NCBI RefSeq assembly: GCF_028858725.1
Contig: NC_084771.1
Span: 11,622,915-11,686,914, forward strand
Direction of reading: 5' to 3'
Length of the DNA stretch: 64,000 bases
DNA from: Colius striatus
Taxonomy: Eukaryota; Chordata; Aves; Coliiformes; Coliidae
Part shown: piece by piece, positions 55,091 to 64,000 of the stretch
Layout of the letters: every line of letters begins with the position of its first letter
Position numbering within the stretch: the stretch's first letter is position 1
Translations under genes and position numbers: made by a program
Notes under the pieces: model-generated
Databases searched by the model: none
What the model was told of the DNA's origin: nothing
The model's input: only the letters and a program-made list of their open reading frames with translations

Positions 55091-58000
55091 TTTATTTGTC
55101 AAACATTCCCCCCTAGTCTAGCACATTCTACAGTCTTGCTAGCACAGATGGTAACAAAGAGCCTGTAATGGTTCAGAAGTTACACTGCTACAGAGAGCAA
55201 ACAAAAGCAGAGATTTATTATGTAAAAAAAAATTACTGTGAGCAATGGGTGCCAGAGTGCAGAGAGGATGGGCTGGGAGCTGTGTGAGCTGGGGCTGTGA
55301 GAGGATGGGCTGGGAGCTGTGTGAGCTGGGGCTGTGAGAGGATGGGCTGGGAGCTGTATGAGCTGGGGCTGTGAGAGGATGTGCTGGGAGCTGTGTGAGC
55401 TGGGGCTGTGAGAGGATGCGCTGGGAGCTGTGTGAGCTGGGGCTGCCTGCCCTGTGTGCAGCACACCTCTGCACCAGCAGCGCAGAAACCCTTCCTGGTA
55501 TCACACCAGGTGAAGACCACTGTGCTGGAAGCCCCATTTCACAGAACCATCCCCACTGCCTTATTAAGAGGGTCTCTTTCTGGAGTGATCTATCTACACA
55601 GCCAAAGACAGCTTGGGGAGCACCATGACACCAGCTGCAAACATTCCTTCTACCACACACCTCAGCCAGAGCCATAAACACACCAGCAGCAGCTTTCACC
55701 TTCAGCTCCTGCTGCCTCTTCTCCCTGCTTCATACCACAGTATCCCATCAGATTTTGATACCATCAGAGATTGTTTTCCAAAGGCCACAGACACACTGGA
55801 GTGTGGGGTGAGACAAAGGCTACTGAAGAGAGGGGATCCCCTTCCTTGAAGGGCAAGCGACTGCAGTGATGGGTTATCACATGCTACTGAGCTTTCATAT
55901 GGACAGATCTTTCAGGCTTCAGGAGTGATCTCTTGCTTGCTTTTCCCCACATGAATTAGAACAGGTTTTTCATTAGATATGCAACTGAAGCAAACCCTAA
56001 GCTATCCCTGTTCGTGCCCATGCCCCAAAGTTGATTGCTTCGTTGTGTTTTGTTTGGTTTGGGGGTTTGTTTTTCAATAATGGGTCCAAGCTTGCACATT
56101 ATTTTTGTGACAGCCCAGGACACCACTCCCAAGGCACTCCTAGCATGGCACCAGACACAGGTTTCTCATTCCTGGAGCAAGGTTAGCCCTGAAGCATTTG
56201 AGTGTGGCTAGAAATCAGCAACTAAGAAAGAGAAAATTAACAAATGATGAACGACACAAAAGCTTTCTAGGCATTTCCTTTGGAAAAGTTGATTAGCACT
56301 ACTTGCTTCTAGTGTGAGCCTCGTTTATGAATACACCTGGGCTCTGGAATGCTCCCACTGCTTTCATTCCTCTCACTCACCAGGATAAATTCCACTGCTG
56401 CACAGGGAAGGGGATGCCATGTTTTTAGACACACCAATAAGGAAAATTAAGGGCTCCAAGAAGCTTTCAATGGCCCCAGCTCTCACAGGAAGCTGGGAAG
56501 TAAAATATGCTCAAGTTAGAAAGTTATAAAGAAGGTTCAAGCAATTTCCTAAACCCAGGTGTAAATAAAAGCAACAAGTCTGCCTCCTGCTAGGCTCCAT
56601 GGGCCTAGTCACATGAATCCTTCCCAGCCCAGAGCTACATGATGGCTTCATACAGTGAAAGATGGCATTTGATTCTCTGGAGAATGCATACGGCATAATG
56701 TAAGGCTTCATGCCAAGAGTCCCCTGCCTAATGCCCTCAGGCATTTATCCAGGAGCATCACTCCCCACACCACTGGCCCCTTCTCTCCCCACCCAGCTCA
56801 CAACTGCTCTTGAAATCTCAACCCAACCCTAAATTAGAGCAAAAAATAGCCCACAAGCACACGGCCTGCAGTGCTAACACAGAACAAAGATCCACTGAGA
56901 CACTCCTGAATCCAGCAGCAGTCAGTAGCAAACACTTTGGGCACGAACACAACAAACTGGACAAGTATTGAGCAACATCCTGCCAGGTACAGCCTCTCAG
57001 CAAGTAGCAGTTTAGGAACTTTAAAGTCTCCTGTGTCCTATGAAGAAATATCCCAGTCTAGAAAAGCTCTAGGTTTATGAAAAGGAAGTTATTTGTGAAG
57101 GGGCTGGAAAACTCCCAAATTGTCTGCATCCCTGTCCTCTATGCCATGACCCAAGCTATCCTGCTACACATACAAATGAGAAACTGAGTTGCCTGACTGA
57201 GCCTCTGACATGACATTCATGGTTTATCGAGCACTCCTGGAACACCATCAATCAGTCTTCTGAACACCATCCTCGTCACCAGAGCACTCTCAAGGCTTCT
57301 TGAGTCACCACCAGCTCCTGTTGTGTTGGGGAAACAGAGAGTATCTGCACAGACTGGTGCAAGTCAGAGATGTAACTGTGAGAACACTGCTTCAGCTGAA
57401 CTCCAGCCAGAGGTGCTCCTGTCTGCAGTGCTGTCCCCAGAACAGGCAATTCTGCAGGACTCTGGCCTGAAAAGAAAGTAGAGAGGTGTTCTATTCTGTA
57501 CTGAAAGGACAGGCTCTCTCATGCACTCACACTGCAGGACAGCAGCCACCATAAGCCCTGGTGTGCCTGCACTGCAGCTCCTTCAGCTGAAGCAGGATGA
57601 GGCCACGTAGCAGCTGAGCATGGCTGATTTCCCCAGGGTGTACCTGAGTGCTCAGAGCCAGGCTCCCTACAGTCAGAGACCAGGCCAGGTCCTCAGTGCT
57701 GTTACACCCAGGGGACACCTTGCAATAGCCTGAGGACAGCACTTCTTCCCCACAGACCAACAGAAACACAGACTAGCAGGTCTGAAGCACTAATTGCTAA
57801 TATTGTCCTTCCTATTGTTTTGGGCATCATTTTCATGAGATGGGCTGGAGATTCACACATAACATGACCCCACATACTGGTGTCTTGACCTCTTATACAT
57901 GGCTGTGAAGCACAGGCAGCCAGTCAACTTGCTCTGGTGATGATGAGATTCATTTCCACTCAGGGTGTGAAATAACAAGGTGGTATATTATGTGCCAAAT

Positions 58001-60479
58001 AACACAAATCCTGCCAGATCTGTGAGGTGCAGCCCAGAATGGCCAATTCTCACACGTGGCACATGCCATCAGGTGTTGGTGGAAAGGGTATCTATCCATT
58101 TGTGTGATGAGCTAACTGCAGTGACAATAGATATCCATGACTGAAGTCTGCAAGACTGAGGATCCCAGCTTAGGATCTGCCTTTTTGTTTGTCACAAAGA
58201 GGCTTGGACAGAAACCCAGATCATGGGTAAGTACCAAACGTTACCACAATGAGGTCTGCCATGAATCAGCCTTCAGAGCAAAGGCTGTCAAAGTATTGAA
58301 AAGCTCTGATGGCAGATCATGGTACAGGTAAGACCTTTGAAGACTCTTTCTTGCAGAGAACCAGAAAAAAAACCCATTCCTGTTCCAATTTCCACTCAAA
58401 TGAAAATGCAATGAAACCCATGAAACCAGAGGGACAAGGTGGTAAGACAGTAATGGCTCACTGCACTGCATGACACAAATCTTCTGAATAGAACCCTCCT
58501 CTACCTTCAGAAAGGATTGGAGGGACTTTGACAGACCAAGCCTACCAGAACACTGTGGAAGCATCACTTCTCCCAGAGATCCTGCCACTGCAAACACGAA
58601 CAAGGTGACAGGAACACGCCAGGTGATGCTCTGAACTAACCTCTTGACTCCTACCTTCTGTCCTACAAGAACAAAGAGACAGGGCAGGATCCCAGCCACA
58701 TCCCCAAGGGTGTGCCTACAGGCTTCATCTTCCCCAGCAGCAGAAGAACCTTCAGCAAGAAAACAAAACCCCTCAGAAACTAAAAAAGCGAGCAACCAAA
58801 TAAAACTGATCACGCCTTCCATAAGGGCTACTCAGTGTCAGCAGATCTAGCACAGTCCAGCCCACAGCATCTCCTCAGCAGACTAGGGAATCTGCCCTAC
58901 ACCAGCAGCAGTTCAGGTGCCTCAGGGGTGAGCTGAGGATGAGTGTGCCGTTAGTGATTAGCGTTCCCTTCCCTCCTGCTCGTGGCCTGGCGGGAGGGCC
59001 CAGCCCAGGAGAGCCCCAGTGCTCTGGCCGTGCCACACCACGCAAGCACCCGCTGCCTCTTCTGGGGACTGCAGCCACTCCCCACTTCCACCGGGGTGCC
59101 CTTCCCACTTTTCCAATGACATTCTCAGCTTCTTGCCTTAGGCTTGTCCCCTCTCATGCTGTAGTGTTATCTGAGGACAGATGCAGCAAATGTGGGGTTG
59201 TCTCTTTTTTAACCCAATAATTTCATTTTCAATTAAAATATATAATATATATTTTAAAAGGTTTAGAAAAGCCTCTATGTAATTTGCAGCTACTTTTACA
59301 TATAGATTACAATAATGTACAACTCTTCTCCAAGGTGGTTTGAAACCACAGGGACCTACCAATTCTTTCTCCTCAGTCGTATATATTATCAAACATCAAA
59401 TGTGTTTGTTCCTAACACAGCTCTGAAAAAGAAGTCTGTCACTGGTACTCTCTCAGAGGGAGAGATGCTTAATGGGGACACACTGAACATTGGCTTCATA
59501 TTCACTGTAGAAAGTTCCCAGATTAGTAAAAAAATATTTAATCTATAGAAAATGCCCTTCTGAAAAGCAACCAGGGCTTGGTTAAGGCCACAACCAGGCT
59601 TTCCATTTCTCTGCTGTAGCAAGACAGATCGGAAACAAACCCAAAATGATGGTTTTATGTCCCATAAACAGCTATTAGCACCTGTGCTTATTTTACAGTG
59701 GCCTGATGTATTGGGGGAGTGCTTAGAATAGCACAGGGACTTCTTGGAACATGCTTCTGATTCAACGGGGCTCAGCTGGCACAGTGAAAAACTCAAGTGT
59801 CCTCCTGTTCCATGCAGGTGGACAAGAGGAAGCCTTCCACACCACAACCACCACCCCTCCCTGCAGAACAACCATGGTGCTCCAGAGATGGGCACACTGA
59901 AACCAGCTCCTAAAACAGTGCACCCTTTTCCCACAGGGGTTCCACTAAAAAGCTCCAATAGCTCTGCAAGTCTGTGGGACACCAAGTACACATCTAGTGA
60001 CTTAATCAAAACGTCCAACTACTTCGCCCCAGAGGGCAAGGCAAGTGAGAGCAGAGCCAGCCCTCTGCCACTCCGAGGCACTGGGAGACCTTCTGCCATA
60101 GCAGAGAGAGGACAGCTATTGAGAGATTCCTCCAGCAAACCCAACTCTTCCCATGGGAAAACACTACTGCCTGGCACAGAGTCTTCTGGCCGAGGCTGTT
60201 CCCAGGGCTCCTCTTTGGACACATGCAGCCCAGGGTTTCTCCAGGTGGTTCAAGGCAGGGTCAGATTTGTAGGAAGAGCCGTGGCACATAACAGGATTAT
60301 TATTTTTGAACTCCTCCTGTTGCAGCCAGATGCAGGTTGCCCCTTCTTCCCAGGTGGGCAGCCCCTTCTGCCCAAGGCGTGGTGTGCAGGGAAACCGAAT
60401 CCAGCGTGCTCCATTCTTTTCTCTGCTGGGGGTGGGAAGTGAAGTCAGAACCCGATGTTCAAAACCTGAAGGACACTAG
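55091..60479 (-). other. Possible long 3' UTR / terminal exon of an unidentified minus-strand gene
   Basis: The minus strand has AATAAA (TTTATT at 55091-55096 on the plus strand) followed by a GT-rich stretch, a good poly(A) site. Going upstream, the first plausible acceptor is CTTCTTCCTAG near 60479, followed by a short frame reading VLQVLNIGF and then TGA. No known domain is visible. In mammals SNX12 and FOXO4 lie on this side of IL2RG, and a long 3' UTR of SNX12 is one possibility, but no SNX12 coding sequence is in the window. AT-rich sequence at 59216-59320 is noted. Confidence 0.3.
55264..55448. repeat. 37-bp minisatellite, 5 copies
   Basis: Five head-to-tail 37-bp units starting GAGGATG and containing GGAGCTGTGTGAGCTGGGGC, with only one or two differences between copies. 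The period is not a multiple of three, so the Ser/His/Pro-rich minus-strand frames shift between units and are not protein coding. Confidence 0.97.
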
Positions 60480-63400
60480 GAAGAAGAAAAATAGAGAGAA
60501 TTGTTAGATCTCAGATTCAGTTGGAATCCTGGATGCACAGATAATGAGTTGATTACTATCAACCAGCCTCTACTGCTCAAAGGGTGTCAACTTCCAGCAA
60601 GGAACAAACACAGATCATGAGATATCTTGGTCAACCAAGATCCAAGGGGAGACCTTGGCCAACAGAGAGTCAAGGGGAGGATGAAACTGCTCATCTCCAA
60701 GCTTCAGAGTATCAAAATCACAAAGCTCAAAAGTAAGCACTCCTCCTCTAAGGTGATGACATCGACAAAGCCCTGCCAGATAAGAAGGTTTAAAGAAGCA
60801 CTTGGCTAACAGCAGAAGCATTGCAGGAAAGCAGCAAGGAAAAGGAAAATTGACCCTTCTCAGGTCTTCTGCCCCACCTCAATGAAGGTGCCACAACTCG
60901 TTCAAATGAGCCCTGGAATAGCCTTAAGCAGACTTAACACACTGACATAAAACCTTCACCATGGGTCTATGATCCACTTTGGAAGGCAGAATAGTGAGAT
61001 AAAGGTAGGACACCCCATCAGTTGCATTCAGTAATAGCAAGCATGAACTAGGAAAGCAGCTGTAAGAAAGAATCAGCTCTGAACAAGAAAAGATAGCAAC
61101 TTAAAACAGAAGCCAGAGCAGCAGGTTACTTTGGGAAACTGCAAGTTGACAAGGGATTGATTTATTTATTAATGTTCTAGTAGACAAAAAATACACTGTT
61201 TGCACCAAAGGGAATTAGATAGAGCACAGCAAGAAAGCCAGGAGTCCAGATGAAGCTGGACAAGGGATAAAGAGCTCTGCAGGCTATGAAGCTATAGGAG
61301 TCTAATTGAAAAACTAAAGTTCAGCAGTATCCACCAGAAGAGTGGGGGGGACTTTACATTTGTCATTGAGGCACAAACTGTACCATTGTATAAAAGCAGC
61401 CATTCTGTTCCTAGGTATTCCTCCTACTGGCTTGCAGCAATGCATAACAGAGGCAGATGAGCAAGCCCACAGTCCCTGAGCTGCTCAGAGGCAGGCGGGT
61501 GGCCACCCACGCTTCACACGACCAGAATGGAGGACATTTACATTAAGTGCTGATGGCAAGAGTGTGTGCCCAGGATTGAGCACCTGCATGCCACAGTCTA
61601 ATTCCAGCTCTGGCTACCCTTCTTCCATGATCTTGCTCACCAAGGTTCCTGTAAGTCACTCTGTATGGCTTGAACATCCATTGTCTCAACCAGTGAACAG
61701 CAGCTTTACAACTAAGTGAGCAGCAGCTACCAGACATCAGCAGCAGAAACTGTAGAACTCAGACTCCTGGTGAAGTTGTGGACAAGCTCTTTAGCATTTA
61801 ACTTGCAAGAACTTAGGGAAATGGTCTAGTGGTTGATAGGCCTAGGATAAAGGTTGGACTCAATGATCTTAAAGGCCTCTTCCAGTTGAAACTATTCTAT
61901 GATTCTATGATTCTATAATGGGATAAAATCATGTCAGGTTTGAGCATCATGAGTAGTATCAACTAGTTTGTGTCTTCAAGGGCTGTAGAGAGACTAAGTA
62001 CTTATTGCTAACGATCTTCTCTTGCCTACAAAACGAAACTCAGCTCCAGTTTCATTCTAGCTGTTCAAACCACAGAGTGTGGTCACTGCCATTTATTGAT
62101 GAACAGTTTTTGCTTGGTGTTAGACCCATAACTGACCCAGAAGGGTGCAGGTTAAGCTCACAGTAGCTACTCAGAAGGACAGCTTTAGATTAGTAATTAA
62201 CACAGAAAAAAATCCATGGTCACAGAAAGGAATAAAGGAAAAAAGCTTGGCACACTGAATCTAGGTATAGTGTCACCCATGCCTTCCCTGAATAGTGATT
62301 TCCAAATAGATACCCTCATAGTTCACTGCAGTAACAGGTAGAGAAGAAAGAGAAGTCACAATCCTGATCTTCTCACAGATGCTGCTGTCTGCAGCTCGCT
62401 TGGTTTTGGAACTAGTAAATTTGAGAAGACTTGTAAATTTGCCTTCTTTCCCCAGGGTCCTTCCAGGCCTCCAGGAACACTCCTCTTTCTCTCTACGTGC
62501 ACTCTGTTCCCCCTTTCTTGGAAACTTGACTCACCTCTCTGTGTTAGCAGCACAATACTTGCTCACCTCTAAGGAAAATGCTCCCCCCTTCATCCCTCTC
62601 CATGGATTCCACAATAAAGGCAAAACTGAAAAGCTTTGCAAAGCTCAGAAAAAGCAAATATAATCTAAGTGTGGCATAAAAAGCTTGAAACAAAGCACGT
62701 TGAACAAGGTGTCACTTCTCCTCCGAGGGCAGTACTGCTGCGAGTTTCCCGCGAGGCACGCACGAGCTATGCTTTCTGCTGAAACTGGCTCAGAACCTGT
62801 TCCAGATCTCACTCCTTTCTCAGAGAGCACATGTCCAGCATATTTCCCAGAAAGTATTCCTATAATTTCAGGCATGGAACAAAGCAAATCCAGGGTTTTA
62901 AACATCAGAAAGCCTCTCTGTTTTGATCCGGCAATTCATACGCTCAGTACTGAATAACAATACAGAACATATCCATGCTGTTAGGTGCCCATGGTCTCCT
63001 TAAGCATTTGATTATAGCCACATCTTCACCAGTACTAGACCTTATCTTTTAATAAACATTCCCTCAGCTTCCCTGCTTTACACTCTTAAAAATCTATGCC
63101 TGGTATTCTGTAGATAGAGATCTTGTCTATCCCCCAGGTAATTACATGTATCCAGGACTGCAGGACAGCTTACATACAAAAGCACTCCTGTGAAAAACAT
63201 CTCACCCTGTAAAGTCAATGTATTCCCCAAATATGACATGGCCTATTCTATCATGGCACGCCAAAAATAGAGACAACCTCACAACAGCTCAGAATAAAAT
63301 ACAACGGAAACACTGCTCAAAAGGCCATAGCCTCTGTCACTAACTTGCAACCAGTCCTGACATGGATGAAGGATGTCAATGTTTTGTCAACCAAACACAT

Positions 63401-64000
63401 CTTTGAAATCAAAGCTGAGTTTCCATATCCACCTGAAGTTACGATATTCAGTGCAAGGTCTTCCCATAGCCAAAGCAGTATCTGCCATTTGCCCTTACTT
63501 CTGCTTGCTCAGTTGGCCAAGATTAGGAGTTGAATTTGCAACACTCACAAATACCATATCTGCCTCCTGAACAGGAGATATTCTTGGTAAGGCTTTTGCT
63601 TTCCAACTAATATCCACCCTATGCTCCAGTCCATAAAAGAAATTGTCTATTTTCTGTTAGCTAACTGAGCTTCAAGCACAAAGGATGCCTTCAGCTCCTT
63701 TTCTGGAGTTCAACTGCCTCAGTGTTGAATGGTTTCAAACCAGGGTGTCACTCCCTCAGAGAATAAGACATTTTTAACTCTTGCTCTCATATCTCTTTCG
63801 TCAGAGTCACTGTAGAAACTGTTGTGGGAATATAAAAGATCCCTGAAGAGGCTGCTTTGCTGTGCATGGAACAGCACTAACACATCCATCACCTCCACCA
63901 CACAATCCCCTTTCCCACTCCATTAATGAGTACATCAGCATTACAGTAGTTAATGCTGATAAACCAGACTTTACAGACACTACCTCAGACAAGGGAAGGG
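60480..64000. other. No gene recognised
   Basis: Ordinary-composition sequence with short frames only. It holds a CR1 tail at 61809. It could be an intron of the putative minus-strand gene whose 3' end is at 55091. Confidence 0.5.
61809..61918 (+). mobile_element. CR1 LINE 3' tail, plus orientation
   Basis: A short CR1 3' end: GGTTGGACTCAATGATCTTA leads into two ATTCTATG octamers, the CR1 hallmark 3' microsatellite. It is the only CR1 in the window on the plus strand and belongs to a different subfamily from the other four. Confidence 0.9.

Noticed and set aside
58241-58822. 193-codon hydrophobic frame on the minus strand
   Set aside because: No recognisable family, no splice or Kozak support, and it lies in a probable 3' UTR or intergenic stretch. 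Chance frame is more likely.
59389-60442. Overlapping 209-codon (minus) and 232-codon (plus) frames
   Set aside because: Opposite-strand overlapping frames with no domain likeness; both look like chance.

Overview
This window is vertebrate nuclear DNA, almost certainly from a bird. The evidence is a set of CR1 LINE 3' ends, ERVL-type LTR pieces known from birds, compact introns, GC-rich CpG-island promoters, and intact orthologues of MED12 and IL2RG. No prokaryotic, viral or CRISPR system is present. The species cannot be named from sequence alone; the LTR family weakly favours Neoaves over galliforms.

Layout. 1-3240: no gene recognised. 3240-36254, minus strand: complete MED12. I could join 44 coding exons with every splice phase matching, giving a 2162-residue Mediator kinase-module subunit (human about 2177). 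36156-37190: GC-rich MED12 promoter holding a 30-bp minisatellite (15 copies) and a palindromic E-box. 37987-42781, plus strand: complete IL2RG, the common cytokine receptor gamma chain (8 exons, 355 residues), divergent from MED12 as in mammals. 43780-51430, plus strand: a sestrin gene most like SESN3 (8 certain exons plus a candidate first exon). 51431-64000: no confident coding exon; a convincing minus-strand poly(A) signal at 55091 and a possible terminal-exon acceptor near 60479 suggest the long 3' UTR of an unidentified minus-strand gene.

The three genes form no operon. MED12 (transcription), IL2RG (cytokine signalling) and the sestrin (stress and nutrient sensing upstream of mTORC1) are neighbours in a compact region. 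In mammals IL2RG and MED12 are also head-to-head, but as far as I recall no sestrin lies beside them.

Most notable observations: the sestrin keeps its structural framework, its GATOR2-contact Asp pair and its N-terminal Cys/Tyr/His triad, yet nearly every residue of the leucine-pocket lid is replaced. MED12 intron 3 carries an out-of-order, partly decayed copy of exon 7 with its splice acceptor. MED12 reads open in frame for 738 nt upstream of its ATG, through the minisatellite, without another ATG. One MED12 intron is of the GC-AG class. A CR1 copy abuts the acceptor of MED12 exon 38.
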